Part shown: positions 10,436 through 22,249 of the stretch, piece by piece | Numbering within the stretch: the stretch's first letter is position 1 | How the letters are laid out: each line of letters opens with the position of its first letter | Assembly: GCA_002633005.1 (NCBI GenBank) | Contig: NMRA01000067.1 | Coordinates: 1-27,419, forward strand | Length of the DNA stretch: 27,419 nucleotides | Reading direction: 5' to 3' | Source of the DNA: Phoronis australis | Taxonomy: Eukaryota > Phoronida > Phoronidae | Position numbers and translations under genes: made by a program | The notes under the pieces: generated by a model | Told to the model about the DNA's origin: nothing | The model's input: only the letters and a program-made list of their open reading frames with translations | The model's database searches: none

Positions 10436-13056
10436 CTCCACTTTCACCATAGGTATAAAACCACAAAATCTATGGTGTTTTTGTGATTTATTACAAATCA
10501 TCAATTGTCATTGTTGTCTGTCAAACATTCAGGGAAATTACAAAAGATCGTTGTCTTTACCAATTAAAAATTCTTAAAACAAACGTTCGGCTGCTACTGC
10601 CAAGCTAGAGGCTAGGCACTACTGCTAATTTCTATAAAATTAATTTTTGCTGCCCATGTTCCATTAGTAGGCATATTTATCTAGAAGTTACTTTGCAATG
10701 AAGTACAGTAGAAACACATCTACATGTTCAATAAATCCGACATCAACGTTTTTAAAACTGTTTCCCCTTAACGCTAAGCAATTCCAAGAAAACCGAGCTT
10801 ACATTCATAGGCTGTCGGTTTTATTTTATAAAAAACTATATAAATATAAGTTTGAAGTAAACAGGGTGTTGACTAAATCTGAAGAGTGTCTAACATATGT
10901 TTACTATTTACATAATTAGTAACAGGTATTCTGCAATGGGTTTATTGTAGAAGTTCTTCACTTTGGGACAAATACATCCGCGTTAAAACTAACATTTTCT
11001 TAATTCCAAATCTACATTGTGACAAACAGTCAAAATTACTCAAATGTTATTTTGTGACAGTTGTGTCGTAGTGCAAATCAACAAAATTAAATTCAACATA
11101 CGGTGTCTTAACAGGAAGAGATTTTGATCAGTTGAAATAACAAGCACTACATGTAAATATTGGTTATAATTATATAGTTTATCCACACATTTATTACATA
11201 AAGGTATTCAAGCAGTTTTGTTGTATTATTTTAATGATTTACAGAAACAATTCTACATAAACTTTTTGGATGTAATGAAAACCACTGCTGCACAGTGATG
11301 AAAAACGTTATAATTCGAAATTCTAGAATAATTTTTTTTAAAACATTTAAGATTTTTTACTTTAACTATTGCTATGAATATTCTGTGTTTTTAATATAGT
11401 TTTTTCAAGGGTCACAAGAAAGAAGAAAAAACAGAGGAGTCAATGATAGGGTAGACAGTTTTAATAAGCATGAATGATAAGGTAAAATCTCAGCAACATC
11501 GAACAAAAATAATTGCCAATTTTTTATTTTCAAGGGTTTCTTACGTAGTTGTGAATATCCACAAATTTTCAAAGTATTATCAAGTGGTAGCTATATTACG
11601 TAACTAGAACAAGAAAAAGCATTAATTTGGACCTGCTTATGTATTATTTACAGAGAAAAACGAGAACATAAAATTTCCTTAGATCCACCAAATTCTGTCC
11701 TAAATTGACGAGGATCTGCCAACACATCTCCCACCTACTGCAGACTTTCAAATCTACGTCTCTACAGGAATCCGCAGAACATAATTACCCAGCTGAGCAA
11801 TATCAAAGTCAACAACAAGGGGAGAAAAATATCTACAAACAGCTTTCTACATTTCAAGCCATTAAGTCATCATCCGTAGTCATCATACACATACCTATAG
11901 GTCTAAAGTACCCTGACATTTTGTTTACCCACTTACACTAGTGATGTCAGTCAGGTACAGATCCTGTTGCACTTTACTGGTGGGGAAATGACTGTAGGAA
12001 TAGTTGCCATGAGATGTACCTGCGTTTCAGTGGCAAGTCTAGCAATACAAGTAGAAAACAACGGACACCTAGAGTCAAACCCACTATATCCAAAGGGGCC
12101 TGAACCAGAAATCTTGGTGTGCAGTCTTCAAAATTAGTCCCCAACAGACTGCAAGAAATGCACAAAACTACTTAGTCGAAGTCTAAAATGACATTTCTGT
12201 GTTTTTCTTCACGACTTCCTCTCTGACCATACTAAAAAGGCAACCTTCATGACAAAAATGCCGACAAAAATCACCTTAAATTCATGCACCTAATGTATGA
12301 ACCTACATCCATAAAGAATGATTGTTTCGTTATTTTGCTATATGTGAACAAAATAGCATGGCGTCGCCATTTCTCATAAAACAAGTCAATAGTTTTCAAA
12401 TTCAAGCTTTTTCCACCACCTCACATCTCCTCACAACCCAATAGCATCGATTAGAGAAGAAAGCAAAGCACACATTCACTCATATTATTGTGTTGTACTT
12501 CTCAGCCAGCTAACACATGAACAAATAACACTAATTATATCGAACGGTATTTTTTTCTATGTTTCCCAGTGCATCTTTACAATAACAACCAAAGAACTCT
12601 GCAGCACGTCGCAATGGTTTTGACAGCTATCTATGATACTCCATAACGTAAATCACGATTTTGCATCATCGTATTGATTAGGCCCTTCAGGAACAAACAG
12701 GCGGGAATACAGTCACACCCAACAAGTAAAGCAGACAACTGATCTCTCTATAATCAATAGGATACTAACAATAGTACCAGGCACCCTCAGTCTTGCTATA
12801 CTCCCCTGTTTGGTTTCCAAGCCATAGCTGTGCATTTCCTGCCACTAGAAAAACAATGGGTAATACAACCCGATTTTGGTATTGATAAAGGACAAGACCT
12901 AAGTTTTTGGAACAGTCGCAACAAACCAATAAATTGGAGTTCCATAAACCTGCATTCGGTCCAAGAAACAAACTTGACAAGTTGCTACAAAACTGGTTTC
13001 AACCTGTCCTTACTCATATGAGAAAGTGATTTTTTGGGTTTGCAAAAGTGATAATT
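10436..13056. other. Gene-free AT-rich stretch
   Basis: The interval is very AT-rich, especially 10600-11600. I searched the minus strand for the expected next kinase exon (the VAIK and HPHII blocks of the AMPK-family fold) and saw none. Short open frames here have biased, low-information composition and no domain. Confidence 0.5.
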
Positions 13057-13116
13057 CGTTATTCTTTGAAACGTTATTCTTTGAAACGTTATTCTTTGAA
13101 ACGTTATTCTTTGAGA
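13057..13116 (+). repeat. 15-bp minisatellite, four copies
   Basis: Four perfect or near-perfect 15-base units of CGTTATTCTTTGAAA occupy 13057-13071, 13072-13086, 13087-13101 and 13102-13116. Only the last unit carries a substitution. Because the unit is a multiple of three, it produces a repetitive minus-strand open frame that I do not consider a gene. Confidence 0.95.
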
Positions 13117-13347
13117 CCGTGCTCGGTGCATAAAATGATACATCGTGACAAGCCAACTAGTAGAACCTGATGTCAAACAACAAAGAACTATAACTGTAAC
13201 TTTTTCGAAGATCTGATACCATCTCCAATTTCACTAAAAACAATTAGACACCAAGTTCATTACAGTATGTGGTCTAAATCAAAAGACGGTTTTTGTGCTG
13301 GAAGTTAGGTTTAATGCCACATTAAGAGCAAAATGCTTCTAAAAAGT

Positions 13348-13857
13348 CCCTTTCATACTAACATCGACGCATCAAGGTTTTGGAGGATTTGCGGTCAGCA
13401 GGAACGCTTAACTTTGGCTCTGGATCAAAGTTAACAGTGCTAGTTAACTTCGCAGTAAACAGGTGGATTTAACAGCAGAGCGTCGACGCTGCAGTGCGGT
13501 ACAAACAACCAACTTCGTTTTTATCGAAGTTATCACCAGGTGCCACTGTTTTCATCAACAATTAAAGGGCAGTGTCGTGATTAATAGTTGCTTACATATT
13601 GCTCGAATAATCACCAATCCAATTAAAAATAAGTTTTATGTCACTTAGCACATGTAAATGTTCTCAAATTGTCACATTAAAAAAATCTTAGCGTACACGG
13701 ATGCATAGCGATACCTTGCAATTAATGTGATGACGATAGAGTCACCTACTGTTTACTTCAATGCCGTCAACTACCGAAGCTGGTATGAATGATTCAATTA
13801 ACTTCCCAGTTTACGTCGACGCTTCGCTCATACCGGAGTTAAGTTAGTATGAAAGGC
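13348..13857. mobile_element. Non-autonomous inverted-repeat element, copy B (longest family member)
   Basis: The left end contains CCTTTCATACTAAC (13349-13362) and the right end contains its exact reverse complement (13843-13856). These bound an element of about 510 bases with no coding capacity. The inner left part holds the palindrome TTAACTTTG...CAAAGTTAA (13408-13416 and 13426-13434) and a GCGTCGACGC palindrome, and it matches copies A and C. The right part holds a second GTCGACGC block in the opposite sense. No convincing target duplication is visible, so the superfamily is unassigned. Confidence 0.6.
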
Positions 13858-15884
13858 AGGCCCTTTAGATGTACCACATGACAGTATGAGGTGGATTTTG
13901 GGGCAGAAATCCATGAGTACTTAGGCGGGATCACCAGGATGGGTCAGTGACAACAGGATGTATGATGATATGATACAGAAGATAAACTGATATGATATCT
14001 GTAATTATGATGATTAAATGATATGTTCTTCGTGTGAGATCATCTCAAACTGAGCAGTGAGAATATATCTAGTTGTTTGTATCAATTCAAACAATTAAGT
14101 TGTTACTAAGAAATCGATTGTAATAACCAATGTCATTAGACAAAGTTAGACTTTGCCATGCAACATCGTGCAGCCGTTCAGAACAATCACAAAAACCTAT
14201 TCTGCAAGTTATCTACTATGGTCAAAAACGTCAGTTTGTTACAGGTTAAATTTCATTCTCAACGGTCAAATTTCTCAACAAAAATAACTTTTCAGAACAA
14301 TTTACTCCGACTTTGGCACATTTTGTATGGTGTAATTATTACTAAACAACATTTGGTAAAATTTGGAGCCACTGAAAATAGAAATTTGGCAATTTCTGCA
14401 ATTATTTTCATCAAATTTGAAGAATTTTCAGTGAAGTAAAACTAAAACTCACAACAAAATGCTAAGTATCTTTAAGCCACATTTATAAGATCTGTTATTT
14501 GGCAGACACAACAAATCTATCCACGTTAGGACTCAAACTCGAAAAACGTATTCTCAATACAACAAATTTCCCAGAGTCAAAAAGTTGCGACCCCAATCTA
14601 ATCAAAATGGAATGGGGCATGTCACAATACTCCTTAAGCAGGCAAGTCGGGTTTTGAAAAAAAAACATCCGACAACCACCCATGGGTTTCTGTGTATAAG
14701 CACGCCTGAAAACCTGTGCTATATCACACCACACTTGTACAGTTTAAAACTTTAGTAAAGTAAAAGACATGCATACCGTAATTAGTTTCATGATCCTCAC
14801 ATTAGGCTACGTAATTTATACAGATTACAAGAAATCTCAATTATTTAAAAAAAATAATCAAATTTGACCGTCCTCCATTTTAAATAAGCAAACAACAATG
14901 CTATAATCAAATTTTACAAAATTGTTCCTTGAAAACTGTAAAGTGAAATGATACTGGACTTTTTTTAATGTATGTGGTTCTGTTTGCAATTTGACATGAC
15001 TAAAAATCCAATTTTCCGCCACATAGTTAGGGTGTGCTAAACTTCTGAAATGTCATAATATATGGAAGATAAATTTGCAAATAATTGTGATCACAGACAG
15101 AAACCCTTAGTTTAATAACTACCAACACACCTTATATCAAAGTAATCAAACTCACATCAACTAATCATAAAATGTTACGTCATTTGATTAATTAATGACA
15201 ATGTTGCAAAATTAAATTATGTTAGTCAAACATATAGTTTTATCTAAAGAAAGGTCACAATGTACTCTAGTGATTACCACAGACAACAGAGGAGCCTATA
15301 ACTACAATACCAAGATTCAGTGATTGACTCTAAAGGGTCAAATACCATGGTCACATCTCTTAAACTAGGTATCTTCTCACTCTAGACAGGTAATTCCTCC
15401 TTCATAAAGCATACCTATAACACAGTGAGCCATTCTGACTAGTGTTCAAGTTTAATCAAAACCCTTCTTAAGCATTTTAATCAGTATACAACACTGAGAG
15501 TTTCCTGAGTCTCCACCACATAAGATTGTACTGTACCTGTACCCCTTATACAAAATCTAGTTGAGCTGGAGTTGCTTAGTGTGAAAATAAAAGTTAAGAA
15601 ATTAAGATACTGTCGTAAGAGTCAAGCATCCATACCATTTGTCTAAGAGGCAATAGACACTTGGTTTAGTGATATAGAGTGGCTCTACATAATGGTATAT
15701 CACTCCTAGAGCCTGAAATTCACAACACTCCTCTCTATCATGCGAAATATGGACATCTGATTTTGGGGGTGGAGAATTCGAAAAAGGGGAAGAATAAGTC
15801 CCTTTCCACCTTTCGAGTTATTTGAGTGTGCCCCCTCTGGATCCTGGGTTTGGTGCCAATGGGAAAAAATGCACTTGCCGACAG
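13858..15884. other. Gene-free stretch
   Basis: No exon or RNA gene was recognised. The part near 13960-14035 is rich in GATATGAT-like words and can fold back weakly. A weak open frame at 14158-14439 (plus) has no recognisable domain. Confidence 0.5.
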
Positions 15885-15948
15885 GCAGGCATCAAACCCA
15901 AGCCACTCGTATGAGAGTTGAGCGACCAAACCGTTCGACTAAGAGACA
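15780..15948 (-). mobile_element. tRNA-derived SINE (minus strand)
   Basis: On the minus strand an A-box-like TTAGTCGAACGG (15942 down to 15931) precedes a B box GGGTTTGATGCC (15899 down to 15888). This tRNA-like head has no closing acceptor stem. Downstream on the minus strand, a second inverted B-box-like segment (15845-15856) pairs with the B box at 11 of 12 positions and could form a hairpin with a 31-base loop. The 3' limit is a guess. A short minus-strand open frame crossing the element is a by-product. Confidence 0.5.
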
Positions 15949-16896
<948 letters not shown>

Positions 16897-16906
<10 letters not shown>

Positions 16907-16926
16907 ATGGCCATGTGCAAAAATAG
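16897..16926 (+). other. Overlapping upstream ORF in the MRPL41 leader
   Basis: An ATG at 16897 opens a nine-codon frame ending at TAG 16924-16926. It is out of frame with, and overlaps, the MRPL41 start at 16907. Its initiation context is weak (T at -3), whereas the MRPL41 ATG has G at both -3 and +4, so leaky scanning would favour the main frame. It matters only if the transcript begins upstream of 16897. Confidence 0.4.
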
Positions 16927-17105
16927 CTATATGCAAATTAGAGGACTGTCTTTGTCTTCCCATTTACTTTACCGTTATCCGAAACAAAAAGGGAGAATCC
17001 CATACGACAAAAGATTTGGCCCCACTGGAAAAACTGTGAACCAGTTTAACATCAAGGACGGAGGGAATAAGTATTTCCCGGCCTACATGGGAAGACCAGA
17101 TAAAA
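16907..17105 (+). CDS. MRPL41: Mitochondrial ribosomal protein L41 (mL41), exon 1
   Basis: This is exon 1 of a three-exon gene (16907-17105, 18603-18715, 19596-19772) encoding a 162-residue mL41, a protein of the mitochondrial large ribosomal subunit. The exon gives residues 1-66 plus one base of codon 67. The first 33 residues contain several Lys/Arg and no acidic residue, as expected of a mitochondrial targeting sequence. Residues 65-74 (DKSGVNATGF, across the junction) correspond to the DKRG...TG(Y/F) block of insect mL41. The start is the first ATG after an in-frame TGA (16898-16900) and has a good context. The donor is AAAA|GTAAAA. Its phase joins exactly to exon 2 (A|GT = Ser). Human mL41 is shorter (137 residues) and the fly protein is closer in length. 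The family is certain from exons 2-3; the exact exon 1 donor is inferred from phase and alignment. Confidence 0.8.
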
Positions 17106-18602
17106 GTAAAAGCCTCAAAAAATTATTTTGCTTAGAGTTTGTAAAGTGTTACTGTTTTTGTTAAACTGGAAGTGGAAGTGTATTACTTTGTTTCAGTTGA
17201 CGAAGCCTCTACTTTGATCTACTCATCTAGGCATGTCTTGTACAGTAGTTGACACTACACCAAACCTACAGTACAGTACATGACGTGAATTCAAATCAAC
17301 CCTTGAACACATTGAGTTGATAATTATGTTTTGACAAAGCATCCATGTACAATAGAAAGGTCCTTCCGGAGGCTGACAATGTCCTTAATTTTGCCATAAA
17401 TGACACTGTTGAATTTCTCATACTTGTCCAAGTTCCTAGTGCCGTGCCAATTAAATTTGAAAAAATTGCCATGAATCTTTAGATTTTGTCTTGTATGCTC
17501 ATATATAGTGCCGGGCATGGATCTTGGATTTGAGTCATTCCTACTCTTGATAAAACAACAGTGGGAGCACCCACACAAACTTTGATAAATAACTGTGTTG
17601 ACAAATCTATTAAAAATGTAATTTTAGTTCCGCAACTTGTTTATAGATGGCGCTACGTGTCAGCTCCTTTATGAAATATTAACTGATTATGTTAATAGGG
17701 GTGTTGGCTTCCAAAAAATTCTCTTGTTGGTTGTGTGATTAATGACCCTTGTTTCCTGAGGGTATTAATGTAAAATGTTATGGTAGTGCTGTTCACAACT
17801 ACTTGCATCCGTGTTTGAGTGTTACAAATTGATTTACCAAGATAGGTATTCAACTTCCTGTTCAAGAAAAGGTTGACATGCAGGTTTGTTGTAGACAATG
17901 ACCACCATCTCTAGTTGACCCCAGTAACGATAGTAAAGCTTGTATAGGAGCTTCTTACGCTGAAAGTTTTTCGATGAATGCTTCACACTGATTAAAACAC
18001 TGAAGTCAGGTTGTTATACGGTAAGTACCTTTTGCGCATAGAGAGACACTTTAGGAGGCCATCGGTGTCTTTAATTCCTTACAACTCAAACATATACTCC
18101 CGTAATAAAAGTGCCGGGCGCGGTAAAAATAGGAGCTACTTATAACAACTTAAGACGGTGGTTACTGTCTACAACCTTTGTGCATGTCAATCTTTTCTTG
18201 AACAGGACACTTTATACAACATGACTTTGATGTTTTAATCAGTGTGAGGCATAATTTGCCAAAAAGCATCCTGCGTATAAAGCCCCTATAGGAGCTTCAC
18301 CATCTCTTCAGGGGCCAGCTAGAGACGGTGGTTACTATCTAGGAAGGTTGTAGAGATGACATGTGTGAGAGTCCTGTGTTCCAATACTGTCATATTCTCT
18401 GCATTCCTTGTGTTATATCCTTGCTCAAATTATTTGTTCTCCAAAATGAGTGATCTGGCGTATACTATAGGTGTGCATGACATACTTGATGACTCCCGTC
18501 TTCATTGATGGGGGATCACAGGGGTATGGAATTGAAGTCAGGAATGGGCCGATGGTGACCTTCATTCTAAATGAATTACGTATGCTATTTGATTTGGTCT
18601 AG
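17106..18602 (+). other. MRPL41 intron 1
   Basis: The intron runs from GTAAAA at 17106 to the acceptor GTCTAG ending at 18602. It contains a cluster of inverted repeats (17856-18350, listed separately). A minus-strand open frame at 17324-17578 has no recognisable domain and overlaps no supported feature. GTGCCGGGC occurs twice, near 17507 and 18109. Confidence 0.75.
17856..18350. repeat. Cluster of inverted repeats in MRPL41 intron 1
   Basis: Segment 17856-17914 is the reverse complement of 18151-18207, matching at roughly 80% by eye. Shared blocks include CTTTTCTTGAACAGGA and TGTCTACAAC. Segment 17955-18007 is the reverse complement of about 18222-18276, sharing TCACACTGATTAAAAC. A third partial copy of the first block lies at 18318-18350, and TATAGGAGCTTC occurs at both 17943 and 18288. 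The order of the blocks is the same on both sides, not mirrored. This suggests several inverted units rather than a single hairpin. It may be a foldback-type element. Confidence 0.7.
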
Positions 18603-18715
18603 GTGGCGTCAACGCAACCGGATTCGTGAGAGACTATCCTAAAGTACCTGGGCACTTCGAAATGGAACCTGAAATGATTCCAGAGTTCATAGTACCAGAT
18701 TTAACTGACTTCAAG
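18603..18715 (+). CDS. MRPL41: Mitochondrial ribosomal protein L41 (mL41), exon 2
   Basis: The exon encodes residues 67-104, ending in PEFIVPDLTDFK. This is the diagnostic core of the mL41 family (human: PEFVVPDLTGFK). It begins after the acceptor TCTAG at 18602, with the GT completing the split Ser codon, and ends in phase 0 at AAG|GTATGC. Reading past this donor gives an open frame to 19033, which is intron read-through with no family resemblance. Residues 76-91 (RDYPKVP...EMEPEM) correspond to the variable segment before the conserved core. Confidence 0.93.
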
Positions 18716-19595
18716 GTATGCTTTGCAATATTCAAGTGGGATAGGGCCGTCCCGGATTACCCGCCGATAGAGCTCTCCTTTGTCCCGGAGATAAGAAAGC
18801 CCCTGACCTCGTTTTGGATGTCGGGCACATTTTCGTGTCCCTCATTGATGTTGGGAAGGCGAAGAATTTCAGATCACGCATCCACGGGTATTTGTCCAGT
18901 TTATCAAACTTTCTTATGTCAGAGTTACTGCCCATGGCACAGCAGTAATACTTCGTTGGCATTGGAAGGACCAACTGAGTTATGCAATGAAGAACAACTT
19001 GTAAAGAGTCAGACAGTGACGAATAAAACGTGAAACCCAGTGCCATGAAAGTGAGGCAGCAAATGTGCCTGACGTATGCTTACGGCACTGTGGGTAAATA
19101 CAGCGAGATTCAGATGTTGCTGTGTTCCTGAGGGCCCCCATGGGAAGCAGTGTGAACTGATGGGGCTACCCTCATTGTAAATATTACATTAATAAATAAA
19201 TAAATAAATAAAATGTAATCTGGGAGGGCCCTATTAAATTTTCATTTTATAGTCAATACTGTTGTAATGTACCACTAGTGGTTTGCAGTTGTTGTCTCAA
19301 TGAGTACATATCTTATAGTATTCCATTTGCTGAAAATCACTAAGAATTTCTTACATAACTTCACCAATCTTAGAAACAGTGTGAGATCCCAATTCAGAGA
19401 TAATGTTTTTCAAACGATATTGAGTTTTCTATACTCCAGTACTTCTAGCACAGATTGCTTCTCAATGTGTGTGTGAGTGTGTTTTGTTTTTTTGTTTTTT
19501 GAAACGTTTTCACTTAAAGAAAGCCTTGTTGTGGTGGTAACTAGTCCCTTGAATTCTATAGTCTTCTAATGTATCTGTGTTTGTATTCATTACAG
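18716..19595 (+). other. MRPL41 intron 2, with an (AATA)n microsatellite
   Basis: The intron runs from GTATGC to TTCATTACAG. Its first half is GC-richer than the flanks and stays open in two frames (18626-19033 plus, 18732-19046 minus). Neither frame resembles a known family. The segment ending GGGGCTACCCTCATTGTAAAT directly before an AATA microsatellite (19191-19213) looks like the 3' tail of a retroposed element, but this is only an inference. A GTGTGTGTGAGTGTG stretch and a T-rich tract lie near 19468-19500. Confidence 0.6.
19191..19213 (+). repeat. (AATA)n microsatellite
   Basis: Uninterrupted AATA tetranucleotide units lie within MRPL41 intron 2. They immediately follow a sequence that may be the 3' end of a retroposon. 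Confidence 0.9.
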
Positions 19596-19772
19596 CTAAA
19601 ACCGTACGTGTCCTACAGGGTTCGTGATGTTGTACAGGAAGAGTTCACGGCAAAGAGCTTGTTTGATGCTGTGTATGCAAAACGGATTGTTGATGACTTT
19701 CACAATGATAAAATTGACCCAGATAATGTAAATGTAAAGGACTTGGTCAACAGAGAGGAAACTAAAAGCTGA
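19596..19772 (+). CDS. MRPL41: Mitochondrial ribosomal protein L41 (mL41), exon 3
   Basis: The final exon encodes residues 105-162 and a TGA stop. It starts LKPYVSY, which directly continues the family core after PDLTDFK (human reads FKLKPYVSY). It continues with DVVQEEFTAKSLFDAVYAK, matching the helical C-terminal region seen in insect homologues, and IDPDN, which matches the human FDPDN. The acceptor is TTCATTACAG|CTA and the junction is phase 0. The C-terminus (VNREETKS) is shorter than in human mL41, which has a longer tail. Conserved residues are intact and nothing suggests a pseudogene: introns are present and the frame is clean. Confidence 0.95.
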   Translation, partial: LKPYVSYRVRDVVQEEFTAKSLFDAVYAKRIVDDFHNDKIDPDNVNVKDLVNREETKS

Positions 19773-20010
19773 TGGCAGGACTGTTGTGTGAACAAGAGTT
19801 TTTGTGACTGTAGACCTAATAGATCATTGTTGTTCTTCGAAACGTTTCACAACTTACCATTGAAAGATGTGTAGGACCTTGTTATTTAATTTTTTATTTG
19901 TTATTAAATTTCTTAAACCAGTTTACAAACATCTGGATTTAGTTAGGTTTTATAGACTTCTCAACTTTTTAAACATCTCATGACAAAAAATAAATTTGAG
20001 ATTCTTTTTT
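19773..20010 (+). terminator. MRPL41 3' UTR and poly(A) signals
   Basis: Downstream of the stop are an ATTAAA at 19903-19908 and a canonical AATAAA at 19989-19994. The latter is followed by a T-rich tract (about 20003-20011) of the kind found downstream of cleavage sites. The AATAAA is about 217 bases after the stop and is the better candidate. Cleavage near 20010 is inferred. Confidence 0.6.
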
Positions 20011-20767
20011 TGCCTCGATGGTATTTATGGTGTAAAAGTAAACCAGTCTGTTTTTGCTGGTAGACGTCTCTGGCACGGCCACTCTACTACATTTGTAACC
20101 CATCTCTGGAAGAAATAGTGTTCAGGAAATTTGTTAATTTATTCACACACAATGATGTAATTGCAGTGAGCACTTACTATGACAAGAAATTTGCTAGGAA
20201 AATATGTACAAGAGAAATTCATTGCATAAAATTTTATTTCATGTGTCTGAAAATCATTTCCTTTAGGAGTTGCAAAAAATGTGGGGTAAGTTTCTTTTAC
20301 ATTAGGGGACCCCATGTTTGCCCAGTGTCACATTTTTGATGGCCATGGAATAACATGGTTATGGAATAGCATTGGAATTAAAAATAAATTCAGTGTTCAT
20401 GGTTAGAATTTTATCATAGAAGCACATGTTTAAAACTTTTTAGCTTATGCTAGATTTGTTCTTTGATGTTAACAAAGACAAAATATTTTTTTAAAAACAA
20501 GTCATTGCCCAGAGTGAGACGATGTGTGTGACAGTAATGTCTATTGAGGCTATGTCCTTATATGGGCATGTTTTACAAAAGTTGCATTACAACTTTGGTT
20601 TGTTGTCAGTATTGATGTTTTCAGTAATTCTCTAGTGACAAAAAGTAAATATGTTCTTGGTGAAACTTAAATGATACCAAAAATGGCTTTTCCATCCTGT
20701 TTTCTGAAACAAAGTCATGAAGATTGAAGCCAATGATGCATTAGCATGTGAGGGAATGAAGATTGGA

Positions 20768-20822
20768 TGAAATCATCAAAATAGGGTTTAGTATCCTGTG
20801 TAGTATCCTTTTAAGTTACATT
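20768..20822 (+). repeat. Dispersed repeat, copy 2
   Basis: This segment matches 8122-8170 in the same orientation. Shared words are ATCATCAAAA, AGGGTTTA and GTATCCTTTTAAG, with an extra 12-base partial duplication (GTATCCTGTGTA) in this copy. It probably belongs to a dispersed family of unknown type. Confidence 0.5.
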
Positions 20823-22185
20823 TTGACTGATAAAACAAGTGCAATGGGTATAATACAATTTAGCTTAACATATTCATATTCAAAGTAATCACAAAAATAC
20901 TGTGTTGAAGTTTCATGCAGCTATTTTGGAGGTTAAGTTTAATTACAATAATAATAGAGAATTCACAGAGGTCTATTTGACTGCATGAACGATTGATTTC
21001 CCTTTTCTGTAGTCTCTGGTACAGCTGTAAACTGAGGACTTGAAATGTCAGCTTGGATACACTTAGTTCCCGGTTCAGTTACTCAGTGAGGTCAAACCAA
21101 AACTTTAAAAAAAAAACTCTGAGTCTTGACAAAATGGGCACAAGACAAGTCATTAAAATTTGAGTAGGTCACTCTCACCTAGCCTGACAGGGACACATCA
21201 ATGGGCCAGGGCCCGCTTTTTGGCTGAAGGGCAAATACAAACCCCCAGAAAATGAACGATTTTATTTTTTTTTTTCATTTCTATCGACCACTGAGCGCAA
21301 AGATGATTTTCAACTTGTTTTTGGTATAGAATTCTATTCAAAAAACTTGAACCTCCCTTTGGTAAAAGCCTGCATCCAACTCTGCAATCCTAATAAACTC
21401 TGAAGCGTTTTTTCAGAGTCGCTGATGGTTTTCATGTTCTTGTTGCCAAGGGAAATGGAATCCTATCTCGACAAGGATTATTATCAGGCCAAGTTCATTA
21501 AAATAAAATACCTAATTCGATTTTCGTTTTTAGCCAGCTAAACGGCAAATGCAGCTTTAACTACAAGGGATTTCTAACATGTTTGGAAAGTTAAAGTATA
21601 AGTTCCAAACATGTAAAAAATTGTAACCTAAAGTACAATACTCTGCATCAGTTGTCATTGTAAAGTCTTCAACAAAATGTTTCTACTTCGTTTATGACTG
21701 AAATATGTACAATACGAAGTGGGCTAAAAAAATTAGGAAACGAGATTACCTCGTGCACATACAACCTCGTAAAACCCACGTGTATGCAGCACTTCAAAAA
21801 CCTGTATTTCGCCCCAGTTTATCTGGGATTTTTTCCGGCATCAAAATCCCGGAACTAAATATCACATGAACGCAAAAATTGTGGAATTTTTATCAAATTT
21901 TGCTGAATGTATTCCAAAAAAATTAAGCACGCGAAAAATGTGATGATACACAACTGCCTATCTAAAATTCCTGACTATTAATAAATTAATCTGGTTATTG
22001 TTTTGGAAGGTCGTTTCTCCACAAATGCATTGAGTCACATGTGTTAGGCGTTCCTCATTTCAAGAAAGACTAACACAAACAGTACTGCACATTTTTTTTG
22101 CTTTCACATTCATCACTAGTTGATATCTGTGCATATGGTTTAGCAGTCTAAGTTTTTAGATATAGTATATTTATGCTGCTTTCAG

Positions 22186-22249
22186 TCACGTGGATGATAG
22201 CTAGGGTAGGAACGTACGCTGCCAATCGTACGCATTTCTCGCCACGTGA
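22186..22249. repeat. Nested palindromes: TCACGTGG/CCACGTGA around two CGTACG
   Basis: TCACGTGG at 22186-22193 and its reverse complement CCACGTGA at 22242-22249 bracket two CGTACG hexamers (22213-22218 and 22227-22232). CACGTG is the canonical E-box for bHLH factors, so this could be a regulatory cluster. It could equally be the end of a small inverted-repeat element. No gene is close enough to decide. Confidence 0.5.

Noticed and set aside
12985-13176. Repetitive minus-strand open frame
   Set aside because: It is the translation of the 15-bp minisatellite, whose unit length is a multiple of three.
17324-17578. Minus-strand open frame of 84 codons in MRPL41 intron 1
   Set aside because: It has no recognisable domain or repeat-protein signature. 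I could not support it as a retroelement fragment.
18626-19033. Long plus-strand open frame continuing past MRPL41 exon 2
   Set aside because: The first part is exon 2, and the continuation past AAG|GTATGC loses all resemblance to mL41. Exon 3 resumes the family sequence at 19596.
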